In this document: positions 34,501 through 42,196 of the stretch, in pieces
Numbering within the stretch: position 1 is the stretch's first letter
Layout of the letters: each line of letters starts with the position of its first letter
Origin: Candidatus Gastranaerophilales bacterium
GTDB lineage: Bacteria; Cyanobacteriota; Vampirovibrionia; Gastranaerophilales; Gastranaerophilaceae
DNA length: 64,000 nucleotides
Direction: 5' to 3'
NCBI GenBank assembly: GCA_944322945.1
Contig: CALUQN010000009.1
Coordinates: 1 to 64,000 of the forward strand
Made by a program: the position numbers and the translations under genes
Notes under the pieces: model-generated
Database searches by the model: none
Told to the model about the DNA's origin: nothing
Seen by the model: the letters and a program-made list of their open reading frames with translations, nothing else

Positions 34501-34644
34501 TACGCCGCGTTCAATCATTGATTTGATACGCTGAATCATTGTGAAAGTTTTTCCTGTTCCGGGACCTGCCAGTACAAGATATTTGCCGTCTATATTATCA
34601 ATACATTCCTGCTGCTTTAAGTTTGGTTTGATTTCTGTTTGCAT
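31597..34644 (-). CDS. UvrD/AddA-like superfamily 1 helicase fused to a PD-(D/E)XK nuclease with Fe-S motif
   Basis: A 1015-aa DNA helicase-nuclease. Helicase motifs: I LVLAGPGTGKT near residue 30, II VDEYQDTN, III VVGDDDQIIFTFQGA, V HSAKGREFEYVYMP and VI YVGMTRAKHTL. The last ~260 residues form a RecB/Cas4-like nuclease: NKYLNCPRMFLYDN at its start, YGIIDRIDK...YTIYDYKTG as the catalytic core, and CEKSCKWCQYKDFC at the end. The first Cys (NCPR) and these C-terminal ones match the four-Cys iron-sulphur staple known in AddB/Cas4. A likely role is resection of double-strand breaks. It is monocistronic, with RBS AAAGGA. Confidence 0.9.
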   Translation of the reverse strand: MQTEIKPNLKQQECIDNIDGKYLVLAGPGTGKTFTMIQRIKSMIERGVNPEKILCLTFSDAAANEVRIRLEKELNKSDVGVNAYTYHGFCNEIITSNTAEFALSENIRVIPAAVSVSLLKDCIDEINSSVYRTKLNDPYYFLKEIQNGINAIKSNRLSKEQYFENLEKNPDWKPQLAALKTELAERNAQGKKIPQKLTGGIEKTEKKIAKAIELWKFYELYQSKMEEQHYFDFNDMINLVLDKFTEDSAFLSQAANKYDYILVDEYQDTNKNQNEIVFQLTKALESENVFVVGDDDQIIFTFQGARLDTIEKFLEEFPETKVICLRENMRSTQSILDAAKKIAELDTRRLENNPEFAKYNITKTLTAKNREITKKDKKVRLYRYADILQEYQEIVDEIDKLVNSADCPVDEYGEKKLSEIAILTRGNAELSTFAEMLKERNIPAELKDGKSIFEIKSSIVLYYYLQLLVNPELHTDKFFKLALSAPFNFHPKDFERLYEQKSHFRSLPDMLKAVPAELFIEPDKVQKFIKNFEHLQSYKNNETLKNVILEAGAKTGIVDYFINSEINRTENIAGLKKIIDEAVDFSNIYKKITLEDFVEYLSTCLTEDIAIKTDKAPVTMNAVQLSTYHSAKGREFEYVYMPTLLSKNWESSRRSMAPIIPLDASEYKSEDELKLMKLSDAVKLMYVGMTRAKHTLRLSYPKSDGKIAQTPTNFLSAVENNCEHEPEPFIFDVESYWTEQTRSLLKRDYDYEKDFCSMVDRYLEDKSFSPSAINKYLNCPRMFLYDNILNLSSKDGSPDSMSYGRAVHKACEFAVSYAIKNGAYPEKDVFINAFKKELNTLPMSGLQQRTIHEQRGEIKLSDYYVQMCNTPVKNLFSTEKAVEVELDGVKFYGIIDRIDKNDDGTYTIYDYKTGSAKNGKVICPNGEHEDYYNQIALYKYYFEKENSVKVKETEFIYPEEFTNNFKLPLSDDDCLAVVQKFKQAIADIRSYKFDAAMCEKSCKWCQYKDFCGYNN

Positions 34645-34726
34645 TTGTTATTCCTTTTGTGGTTATTAATCCAGTATAGCAGAACATGAAATATATGAAA
34701 AGCTGCGGCAAATTTCGTAATTTTTG

Positions 34727-35371
34727 TTATACGGTTCTTTGTTCCAGAAAGAATAAATCAACGTTTTTCGGCTCACGGAGGCGCGTTGTAAAAATTTTTT
34801 CATTTAACTCTCTTAAAATATTCTCTATTTTGCCTCTTGTTGTCCGCATAGCCGTTATGTAATTTTCACCGCCTCTTTGGACAAAACCGAGCCGTGTAAA
34901 TTTTGCAACATTGCAGGAAGGGCCGTTGGTCACAGCATCAAGGTCAAGAAGATTGCGGTTGCCTTTTAGAAAATCTTCAAACATTGTTTTCATTAAAACT
35001 GTTCCGGCATAAGGTACTTTTTTACTTTGTTCAACAGGCCAGGTGCATATTATATCAAGATGTGACGGTGAAAATGCAATCAGACCGCAAGGCTTGCCCT
35101 CTGTTGTAAGCATATAGCCTGTTTTGTTTGGCGATATAGCCTGATCCGTTGCAATTTTAAAAAGTTCTTCCCACACTTCAAGTTTTGACTGTGGTAGTTT
35201 GGGCATCAACTCTCCCAATTTGACATTGTCACGCAGATGTGCCATAAATTCTCGGTCTGAGGGCGTTAGTTTGTATAGCCCGAAATTTGTTACGTGTTTT
35301 CGGGTTATAGCTTCTGCGTTTGCAGTGTGGATTGCCCCAAAGGATGTTGTATTACAGGATTGTATTTTCAT
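34727..35371 (-). CDS. GNAT-like acetyltransferase coupled to the 965-aa protein
   Basis: A 214-aa protein. The middle resembles the GNAT fold: GYMLTTEGKPCGLIAFSPS (strands 2-4), PYAGTVLMKTMFEDFLK (acetyl-CoA helix, without a clean Q/RxxGxG/A loop) and CNVAKFTRLGFVQRGG, the typical 'NxxakfYerlGF' end. The start overlaps the 965-aa gene stop by 4 nt (ATGA), so both are translated together. The N-terminus carries TTSFGAIHT; from memory a leading S-F-G-A/N-type motif recurs on otherwise unrelated proteins of this lineage. The acceptor substrate is unknown; modification of the coupled protein is a testable idea. Confidence 0.65.
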   Translation of the reverse strand: MKIQSCNTTSFGAIHTANAEAITRKHVTNFGLYKLTPSDREFMAHLRDNVKLGELMPKLPQSKLEVWEELFKIATDQAISPNKTGYMLTTEGKPCGLIAFSPSHLDIICTWPVEQSKKVPYAGTVLMKTMFEDFLKGNRNLLDLDAVTNGPSCNVAKFTRLGFVQRGGENYITAMRTTRGKIENILRELNEKIFTTRLREPKNVDLFFLEQRTV

Positions 35372-38265
35372 TTCAGTTCATTAGCGTCTATGTTTATACC
35401 GTGAAGTTTTAGTCGTTCAATTACTGCTACATCTTTTTCCGGCATATTTTCATCAGGATTCAGGATATAAACCAATTCTTCAAGACTTGCTTCTTCGGAA
35501 TTTTTTACATCTGTATTTATCCAGTCGATTATTTCATTGAGATATTCAAGATATTTTTTCTGAATATTCATCATATCGAGTCGTTTATGTGCAGTCAGAT
35601 CTACCGGTTCTTTTGTTGAATTTAGTTTAAAGTGTCGGGTTTCTGACGGGAATTTTTTTACGAGGTTGAACAATTCTATGTTGTCGCAGAGTTCTTCAAA
35701 CGAGAATTTGTAGACAGCAGGATTTTGGGTAGACTCGTAGAGAATATCCGCAAGAACTTCTTCCATTGCAATCGTTCTCATTTTATTTTTTATATCGAAA
35801 TCTGTTTTTGATAAAATCATTAGTTTACCGTTTGCTTTCGGGTCTTTGCGTTTTTGACAGTAAACGTTCACATAGGTGTCATAGTCAATCCGGTCATTAT
35901 TTCTCAAAAGTTTTCCGAGTTCTGTGAGGTAGTCTGTCATATAAATTTGCGGAACAAAGTCAAAACGTCTGGAGATTGCGTGTTTTACGCGTTTTATGTC
36001 GTCTTCGCGTTCAAACGGTGCTGCACTGGTATCCAGATAGCAGCGGACATTTTCATACAATTCATCAGGCATGTTAAACATAAATTTTTGATACATTGCG
36101 GCTTTTATCTCTTTTGAGAATGCGCTTTTGTCAGAAAAAATTATATTTGCGGATTTGCCGTAAGTTTGGATATATTTTTCAAGTTTCGCGCGGGTCTCAT
36201 CGCCGCCTCTGTAGTCAAAATATCCGTTTATGATGTTATCTGTTTCTTTTTCCGTAAGCGGCTCCGTGTAGCTGTTGTAAAGCAGACTAATTCTTTTTGT
36301 ATCTATACGTCTTTTTATTAAAGGCATTTCAAACATCTGATTTAACTTATGCGAGCCGATATTTATTAAGCGTTCTCCTCTGTCTATTTGCTGGAGTGCA
36401 ACTTTTACATCAGAGTGCGAAAACTTATATACATCTGGATTGTGTGTACAATCATATAAAGTATCCGCGACAGCTGCTTCTATTGCACGATTGCACTTTT
36501 CAGACCCTTCCGGTTCTGAGGTTCTTATGTGCTCCAATAAATCCGCATCACCAGGTTCCATTGGCATTCCTTTTAGGTGTCTTGTCCACGCTTCAATTTC
36601 TGCCTGTGTGTAACCGTTCATAATTATATTGAAGTAATCACTTACGTATTTTTGCGGAAGATTTTTCAGCTGTGCGCCTATTGTGTGGTGGTAAACGCTT
36701 TTAAATTCTTTGAAATACTCAGGAATTTCGTCTTTTGATTTAGGGGCAGTTTTATCTGCGTTGAGAGACTGCTTAAATTTTTCCATTTCTTTTACGCGCT
36801 GATTTTTGTCACGCATAATTTGTTTTTTCAACTCTTCAAAGGTTCCGCTTTGGATAGCACTTTGAATTTTTTGCTGTGATTTGAGAATATTACCGCCGAG
36901 TCTAAGAGCGTGGTCAGGATGTTTTGCCCAGAATTCCGTCATTACTCTTGATTGAAATTCGCTAAACTCCTGCGTTGAATACAGTAAATCAGCAGGTTTA
37001 TAGATTTGATTTTCTTTTAAATGCAGGGTTAAATCTTTGATTAAATCAGAGCTGTGGTTCCACGCATCAATCATTGTGTAGCGTAAAGGCTCCGAGCCTG
37101 ATTTCATTTTTGAAATATAATCCGTGCGCTCTGCAGGTGTCATCTCTGACCAGCGTGAAGACAGACGCTGCATTCGTTTTATGTGCAGTGAATCTTTTTC
37201 TGCTTCTGTGAGGTTTTCCATATACAGTTTAAGATTATTAGATGCCCATTTTATAAACAGCTCATCTTGTTTTAGTTTTGTTGAACCTATTTTATTGTGC
37301 TTACGCGGTTTTTCAACTTTTGTGTCTTCATCCGGAGCGTTCTGCGGCTTTTGGGTTGAAGTTTCTTTTTCCAGTTCGCGGCGGTGTTTTTTGAACGCTT
37401 TCAGCATTTCAAGTTCTGTAGTCTGGTCGGCTATCATTTCAAGAATTTGGTTTCTTGTCATAGAGTTCCACCAGTTTTCAAATTGTTCCACTGATTTTTT
37501 GTTGCGGGCTGTTCTCTCCTCCATTGACAGAGAATCCCAAAATGCACGCTGGCTTTCCGAAATTTTATCGCCCACGGCATCAGAGTAGCCTTCCCTTGTA
37601 TATCGCAGGGACTGTCTGTATTCAAATTGCGGTGTTTTTATTCCAAGGGATGCAAGTGTTGTTCCGTAAATATATGGAGAATCAGGATTTTTAAACTTGA
37701 AATCCGCTTTGAAATCTTCGTCAAGGTCTTTGTCTAAATCCTGATTGATTTCTTCAATGGTTTTGTCTTCAAGAAATATTTTCTTCACAAGATAGACCGT
37801 AAGATTTGATTTATCTTTCAATACTCCCTGGTTGCCGAGTGCGAGGAGTTCTTCATTTTCTTTGACGGAATTTAAAATCCCGCGTTTTGCCTTTGATTGG
37901 TTCGGGTTAATCAAATCTTCAAACAAAGGTTCATCAGGGTATGCGCTTTTTATATCGTCAATGCTCTGGGATATTTCAAGAAGTTCATAGGCTTTTTTTT
38001 GTGCCTCAAGCGGAGTTAGTAGTGATTTATCATTTAGATTTTCTACATAATCCCTGACCGTCACAGGCATTCTGTCTTTATTTGTTTCATAAAATCTGTC
38101 AAGCCCTTTATCCACACGTGCGGTAAATGCCAAAAGATAATCATTAAAATTCGGCACCAGTGTGTTTGCAGTGGCAAACGACTGCTGCGAATACGTTGGT
38201 TCTGTTGCTTTTTTACGCTCATTATTATGCTGATTTGCTATTTGTAAACCGGGGTAAATTTTCAC
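35368..38265 (-). CDS. Large lineage-specific repeat protein, function unknown
   Basis: A 965-aa charged, mostly helical protein without signal peptide or membrane span. Start GTG 38265 is chosen because AAAGGA lies 9 nt upstream; a TTG at 38283 precedes that signal. From residue ~50 there is AFTARVDKGLDRFYETNKDR, which I recall from other Melainabacteria-type proteins of unknown role. The C-terminal half is duplicated: ADTLYDCTHNPDVYKFSHSD recurs about 240 residues later as ADILYESTQNPAVYKFSFEE. Short WxxxTPAER/WxSLSxEER motifs recur in the middle. A large cytosolic or exported structural protein, or an effector, is possible. A TATAAT box lies upstream of the start region (around 38300). Confidence 0.75.
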   Translation of the reverse strand: MKIYPGLQIANQHNNERKKATEPTYSQQSFATANTLVPNFNDYLLAFTARVDKGLDRFYETNKDRMPVTVRDYVENLNDKSLLTPLEAQKKAYELLEISQSIDDIKSAYPDEPLFEDLINPNQSKAKRGILNSVKENEELLALGNQGVLKDKSNLTVYLVKKIFLEDKTIEEINQDLDKDLDEDFKADFKFKNPDSPYIYGTTLASLGIKTPQFEYRQSLRYTREGYSDAVGDKISESQRAFWDSLSMEERTARNKKSVEQFENWWNSMTRNQILEMIADQTTELEMLKAFKKHRRELEKETSTQKPQNAPDEDTKVEKPRKHNKIGSTKLKQDELFIKWASNNLKLYMENLTEAEKDSLHIKRMQRLSSRWSEMTPAERTDYISKMKSGSEPLRYTMIDAWNHSSDLIKDLTLHLKENQIYKPADLLYSTQEFSEFQSRVMTEFWAKHPDHALRLGGNILKSQQKIQSAIQSGTFEELKKQIMRDKNQRVKEMEKFKQSLNADKTAPKSKDEIPEYFKEFKSVYHHTIGAQLKNLPQKYVSDYFNIIMNGYTQAEIEAWTRHLKGMPMEPGDADLLEHIRTSEPEGSEKCNRAIEAAVADTLYDCTHNPDVYKFSHSDVKVALQQIDRGERLINIGSHKLNQMFEMPLIKRRIDTKRISLLYNSYTEPLTEKETDNIINGYFDYRGGDETRAKLEKYIQTYGKSANIIFSDKSAFSKEIKAAMYQKFMFNMPDELYENVRCYLDTSAAPFEREDDIKRVKHAISRRFDFVPQIYMTDYLTELGKLLRNNDRIDYDTYVNVYCQKRKDPKANGKLMILSKTDFDIKNKMRTIAMEEVLADILYESTQNPAVYKFSFEELCDNIELFNLVKKFPSETRHFKLNSTKEPVDLTAHKRLDMMNIQKKYLEYLNEIIDWINTDVKNSEEASLEELVYILNPDENMPEKDVAVIERLKLHGINIDANELK

Positions 38266-38365
38266 TACACAAATTCCTTTCAAAAAATTACACTTGATAT
38301 TATAAAAACAAATTAACCTTGAAATTTGCTAGCAAAATAAATATTTTTTACATTTTTCTTAACTG

Positions 38366-38800
38366 TTATTCAAATTCTTTTTCAATTTTGCTTTTGAAAT
38401 CAGGATGCGAGGCTGAATATTCCGCAATAAATTCAGCAAATTTTGTAAGACGTCTGAAAAGTTCATCTGAGACAATATGTTCCATTCGGCAAGCATTTGA
38501 GGCTGCTTCTTTTTCTGAAAGACAGAGTATTTGAGTGAAAAATTCTGTGATAGTTTCGTGTTTTTTCAGGATATCTTTTGCAATTTTTTCGCCGGCAGAG
38601 GTTATTGTTATTTTTGAATACGGTGAGTAATTTATCAATTTTTTTTCGGCAAGCTGATTAAGAGCCCCGGTTACAGATGCTTTTTTGACATTTAAAGCTT
38701 CTGATATGGCAGTTACATTTGCAAAACCGTGGTGCATAACTTCCAGATAAATTTCTTCGAGATAATCTTCCAGACTCTGTGATAACGAAAACTTTTCCAT
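38366..38800 (-). CDS. DtxR/MntR-family metal-dependent regulator
   Basis: A 144-aa regulator. N-terminal winged helix (residues 5-75): SLEDYLEEIYLEVMHHG, then the helix-turn-helix with VTAISEALNVKKASVTGALNQL and the wing YSPYSKITITSAGEKIA. The dimerisation/metal-binding helices follow with LKKHETITEFFTQIL and NACRMEHIVSDELFRRL, which hold the His/Glu/Cys-region ligands typical of MntR/IdeR. The short length without SH3 domain favours the Mn2+-sensing MntR type. No transporter lies next to it. The mRNA appears leaderless. Confidence 0.88.
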   Translation of the reverse strand: MEKFSLSQSLEDYLEEIYLEVMHHGFANVTAISEALNVKKASVTGALNQLAEKKLINYSPYSKITITSAGEKIAKDILKKHETITEFFTQILCLSEKEAASNACRMEHIVSDELFRRLTKFAEFIAEYSASHPDFKSKIEKEFE

Positions 38801-38807
38801 ATTGTTG

Positions 38808-38837
38808 ATTATAGCATATTGAATAAGACGCTTGCAA
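38808..38837 (-). promoter_or_regulatory. Predicted promoter of the dtxR-like gene (leaderless type)
   Basis: On the minus strand TTGCAA (38837-38832), 18-nt spacer ending in TGC, TATAAT (38813-38808), then 7 nt to the ATG at 38800. Near-consensus, with no ribosome binding site between box and start. Confidence 0.65.
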
Positions 38838-38848
38838 CTTTTAGTTAA

Positions 38849-38868
38849 GGAATTTGCTATATAAATCC
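38849..38868 (+). repeat. Solo terminal-repeat remnant of the dispersed element (copy E)
   Basis: GGAATTTGCTATATAAATCC matches the right end plus flank of the complete copy at 42098-42118 (one base shorter). No left end or core is present, so it is an end-only remnant. It lies between the dtxR-like gene and the GGDEF gene. Confidence 0.5.
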
Positions 38869-38869
38869 A

Positions 38870-40774
38870 TTAGTTAAGGTCATTTTCTATAAGTGTCACA
38901 AATTCGTTAACCAGTGTAGAGTTCCATTTTTTGCCTGCGTCTTTTTTAATTTCCGCAAGCGCCTCTTGCGGGCTTAGTTTTGAGCGGTAGGCGCGCTGCT
39001 CAAGCAATGCAAAATAAGAATCAACTATCAAAATTATTTGTGAAGACAGCGGAATTTCATCTTTTGAAATTTTGTTAGGATAACCTGTACCGTCCCAATT
39101 TTCGTGGTGGTGCTCAATTATCGGCAGAATATCCTGAATATAGGAGATTGGTTTCAGGATTTCTCTTGCGGCAATCACAGGATGCTCTTTTATATGTTGT
39201 TTTTCTTCTTCTGTCAAAGGTCCTGCTTTTTGAAGAATTTCCGGAGGAAGCACAAGGTTGCCTATGTCATAGAGCAGAGTTGCTACACGGAGTTTGTCGA
39301 TTTCTTCTTTTGAGAGGTCAAAGCGTTTGGCAAGGCTGACTGCCACCTGAACTTTTGATTTTATTGCGCCTTTTGTATGGAGCGGATTGTAAATTTTTGT
39401 CATCATATCAGCAATAGAATATAAAATTTCACGCTGCGGCTCTGTCTGACTGTCTGAAGTTTTCAGTTTTTGACAAATCTCATCGGATAATTTTTTATCC
39501 ACCGGAATGTTGTGTTTGGATAATACGTCAATAAACGCGTGGACTGCAACTTCCTGCCAGGAAGTCTCGGACGCAGGTTTTGCAAGTGTAACACGGTTTC
39601 TGCCGTCGCGTTTTGACTGATACATAGCCTGGTCTGTAAGTTCTATTATTTCGTCAATATTGTCAGAATGTTCAAGGAATGTTGCAACCCCGATACTTGC
39701 CGTAATATGACCTATTGTATCGAGTTCGGTATCTTCAATTGCTTTACGAATTCTTTCCGCCGCTACCATTGCACCTTTAGAATCAACACCAGGCAGAATT
39801 ACACTGAACTCTTCCCCGCCGAGGCGAGCTGCTGTATCAATTGTACGGGCGTTGTGTTTCAGGACATCTGCGACTGTTCTTATCGCAATATCACCGTAGG
39901 CATGTCCGTAGGTGTCGTTAATTTTTTTTAGAAAATCCAAATCTATTCCGATAATGCTGAACGGCTGATTTTGGCGCTGTGCACGTTTGACCTCTTTTTC
40001 CACGTATTCTTCAAAATATCTTCTGTTGTATAATCCTGTCAGTCCGTCGGTTACAGCCTGCTCTTTTACTGCTTCAAAAAGGTCGGCGATTGTGATAGAC
40101 ATTTCAATTTGCTGTGCAAAAATAGAGAGAAAATCAGTCTCCGAATCAGCCAGAGTATCCCTTGACGAAAGTACAACCAGCCAGCCGAAAGGTTTTTGCC
40201 TTGTGTATATCGGAATTATTATTATTGATTTGCTGGACATTTTGCTCAGTGTCATATCCAGACTTTCGTCAGTAATCCCCGGGATTACATATTTCATTGC
40301 CCCGCGAAGATCATTGGACTGAACTATTTTTTTATTTACGAGTGAATCCGCAAACTTACCTTCTGCATCGTATTCAATACGCTGCATGTGAAGCGGTGGT
40401 GTCAATTTTTCGTTCAAAAAATCAATAATTCTGTTCTGTGACTGGGTCACAATCGTCATATAATCACCCTGCTCGTCATGACCTTTTCTGATAATGACGC
40501 TGTGCAGGTAACCCAGTTCGCCTTTGATACTGTTAACGATTTTATCAAGTACACTCAAAAGCGGCTTTGAAGAATTCATCATCTCCCAGATATGCTGGAG
40601 AGTCAGCATTCTTTTATTTGCCATATTGAGTTCAAGAGTGCGCTGCTCAATCTCTTTTTCTAGCTGGAGATTACGCTCATAAATTTCCAAATACTCCTGT
40701 TTCCCGCCGTAGATTGTGCGTTCTACCTCGGAAATTTTAGACTGTATTTCGCGTATTTTGTCAAAAAGACCCAT
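38870..40774 (-). CDS. GAF-GGDEF-HD-GYP cyclic-di-GMP signalling protein (HD site degenerate)
   Basis: A 634-aa soluble protein from ATG 40774 (MGLFDKIREIQ); GGAG lies 14 nt upstream, and an ATG 24 residues earlier lacks a signal. Residues 5-50 are coiled coil, about 55-205 a GAF-type sensor, about 215-375 a GGDEF domain with intact active site GGEEF and intact inhibitory site RTID five residues before it, and about 395-634 an HD-GYP domain. In the latter the metal His-Asp reads YD (VATLLYDIGNLVLP), although HP and HHENWDGTGYP are kept. The DxxDAL position reads VDSYFALL. So it likely makes c-di-GMP while its phosphodiesterase half is weak or only senses. Confidence 0.9.
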   Translation of the reverse strand: MGLFDKIREIQSKISEVERTIYGGKQEYLEIYERNLQLEKEIEQRTLELNMANKRMLTLQHIWEMMNSSKPLLSVLDKIVNSIKGELGYLHSVIIRKGHDEQGDYMTIVTQSQNRIIDFLNEKLTPPLHMQRIEYDAEGKFADSLVNKKIVQSNDLRGAMKYVIPGITDESLDMTLSKMSSKSIIIIPIYTRQKPFGWLVVLSSRDTLADSETDFLSIFAQQIEMSITIADLFEAVKEQAVTDGLTGLYNRRYFEEYVEKEVKRAQRQNQPFSIIGIDLDFLKKINDTYGHAYGDIAIRTVADVLKHNARTIDTAARLGGEEFSVILPGVDSKGAMVAAERIRKAIEDTELDTIGHITASIGVATFLEHSDNIDEIIELTDQAMYQSKRDGRNRVTLAKPASETSWQEVAVHAFIDVLSKHNIPVDKKLSDEICQKLKTSDSQTEPQREILYSIADMMTKIYNPLHTKGAIKSKVQVAVSLAKRFDLSKEEIDKLRVATLLYDIGNLVLPPEILQKAGPLTEEEKQHIKEHPVIAAREILKPISYIQDILPIIEHHHENWDGTGYPNKISKDEIPLSSQIILIVDSYFALLEQRAYRSKLSPQEALAEIKKDAGKKWNSTLVNEFVTLIENDLN

Positions 40775-40866
40775 GAAAACTTTTATGTCTCCGGCTTGCT
40801 GTAATACACATTGTATTATACCATATATGTCAAGACTTTTCAGCAATTATTAAAAGGGGGTGTATA

Positions 40867-40926
40867 GTAAATTTCACAGGTACTATAAAATCCCGTCATT
40901 CTGAGGGCTTTAGCCCGAAGAATCTT
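40867..40926 (+). repeat. Dispersed terminal-inverted-repeat element, partial copy (C)
   Basis: 60 bp aligning without gaps with the left half of the full copy at 41979: gtaaatttcacag at the end, then TCATTCTGAGGGCTTTAG and CCCGAAGAATCTT. The right half is missing. It lies between the GGDEF gene and the ROK kinase stop (40954). Confidence 0.75.
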
Positions 40927-40953
40927 TGTTATTCTGTTTATATTAAAATTCCT

Positions 40954-41916
40954 TTAAAAGTTTTTCCTATCCTCAAGAAAAGCTGCGCCGATTACGCCTG
41001 AAAAGTCTCCAAGTGTCGCTTTTTTGAACTCTATTTTTTCAGCCGGCACAGGGAGCGATTTTGCCTGTGCTTTTTTAATTGTTTTTTGATAGAAAAAGTC
41101 CACCGCTTCAATAAGTCCGCCGCCAAGTACTATCAGTTTGGGGTTTACAAAATTGATAACACTGGCGAGTCCGCCGGAAAGGTATTCAGAAGCTTCCGTA
41201 ACGCATTGGATTACAAGCTCATCTTCCCGCTCAATTGCTTTTTGAATCATTCCGGAAGTTATAGACTTTCCGCCTTCCAGGTAATCTAGAATGCAGGATT
41301 TTCTGCCCTTTCTGAGAGCTCCCTCAATTCTGCGTTCAATTGCAGAGCGCGACGCGTAAGCTTCCAGACACCCGTGAGCACCGCAAGCGCAAGGTCTGCC
41401 GTTTAAATCAACTATTACGTGTCCGATTTCTCCTGCTGTACCGGTCGCGCCGTATATTATGCCGCCGTTTTTCACAATAGATGAGCCGACACCTGTTCCG
41501 ACAAATATGCAGACAAAATCGTCATACCCTTTGGCGGCTCCGAACTTCATCTCGCCGATTGCTGCAATTTCAACGTCGTTCCCCAGATATACGGGTATTC
41601 CGAAATGGCTTTCTATATGCTCTTTTATATTCAAATCATAACAATCAAGGTTTGGCGCGCCTATCAAAATCCCGTTGACCCTGTCAACCTGACCTGCTGC
41701 ACCTACACCGATTGAGCTGATTTCCTCTTTTGAAACGCCGCTCTCTTCCAGTAATTCTTCAATGCCTTCCAGCATTTTTTTAATTATATTTTTAGGACCT
41801 TTGTCTTTTTTTGTCTTTTTCTTAACCGATGCGGCAACTTCCCCTGTTTCGCGATTTACAAGCGCTATCAGAATTTTGGTTCCGCCTAAGTCTATTCCGA
41901 TTGAGTACTTTTTCAT
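40954..41916 (-). CDS. ROK-family sugar kinase (glucokinase-like)
   Basis: Phosphorylates glucose or a related hexose. The 320-aa protein starts at ATG 41916 (MKKYSIGIDLGGTK) and shows the phosphate motif DLGGTKIL, LGNDVEIAAIGE (catalytic Asp), GTGVGSSIV, EIGHVIVD and the ROK zinc motif CACGAHGCLEAYAS; VLGGGLIEA near the end. Repressor-type ROK proteins have an extra N-terminal HTH, absent here, which favours a kinase. The mRNA appears leaderless. The gene is flanked by two direct copies of the dispersed element (40867 and 41979). Confidence 0.9.
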   Translation of the reverse strand: MKKYSIGIDLGGTKILIALVNRETGEVAASVKKKTKKDKGPKNIIKKMLEGIEELLEESGVSKEEISSIGVGAAGQVDRVNGILIGAPNLDCYDLNIKEHIESHFGIPVYLGNDVEIAAIGEMKFGAAKGYDDFVCIFVGTGVGSSIVKNGGIIYGATGTAGEIGHVIVDLNGRPCACGAHGCLEAYASRSAIERRIEGALRKGRKSCILDYLEGGKSITSGMIQKAIEREDELVIQCVTEASEYLSGGLASVINFVNPKLIVLGGGLIEAVDFFYQKTIKKAQAKSLPVPAEKIEFKKATLGDFSGVIGAAFLEDRKNF

Positions 41917-41924
41917 ATACAAAA

Positions 41925-41953
41925 ATTATAGCTTAAAAGTTTCTTTTAGTAAA
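41925..41953 (-). promoter_or_regulatory. Predicted promoter of the ROK kinase gene (leaderless type)
   Basis: On the minus strand TTTACT (41953-41948), 17-nt spacer, TATAAT (41930-41925), then 8 nt to the ATG at 41916. No ribosome site. Confidence 0.6.
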
Positions 41954-41978
41954 CTATTCAAACTTTTATATATATACT

Positions 41979-42106
41979 GTAAATTCCACAGATGCTGCAA
42001 ATTTCTATCATTCTGAGGGCTTTAGCCCGAAGAATCTTATTTATTTTAGATACTTCGCTAACGCTCAGTATGACACAGTTTTGATATTTTTGGGGGCGGA
42101 ATTTGC
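41979..42106 (+). repeat. Dispersed terminal-inverted-repeat (MITE-like) element, complete copy (A)
   Basis: 128 bp bounded by GTAAATTCCAC (41979-41989) and GCGGAATTTGC (42096-42106), which are imperfect inverted repeats. Inside are two further inverted pieces: TCTATCATTCTGAGGGC...TTTAGCCCGAAGAATC and TTTAGATACTTCGCTAACGC followed by TCAGTATGAC. No coding frame. The same design, reversed, is seen at 61624-61749. Confidence 0.8.
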
Positions 42107-42196
42107 TATTATAAATCCCGGTGCATTTGCTTGCATTAATATCAAATATTTGATATCCTGTTACCAGAGGAATTTGATTATAGGGGGTATGTTTTT

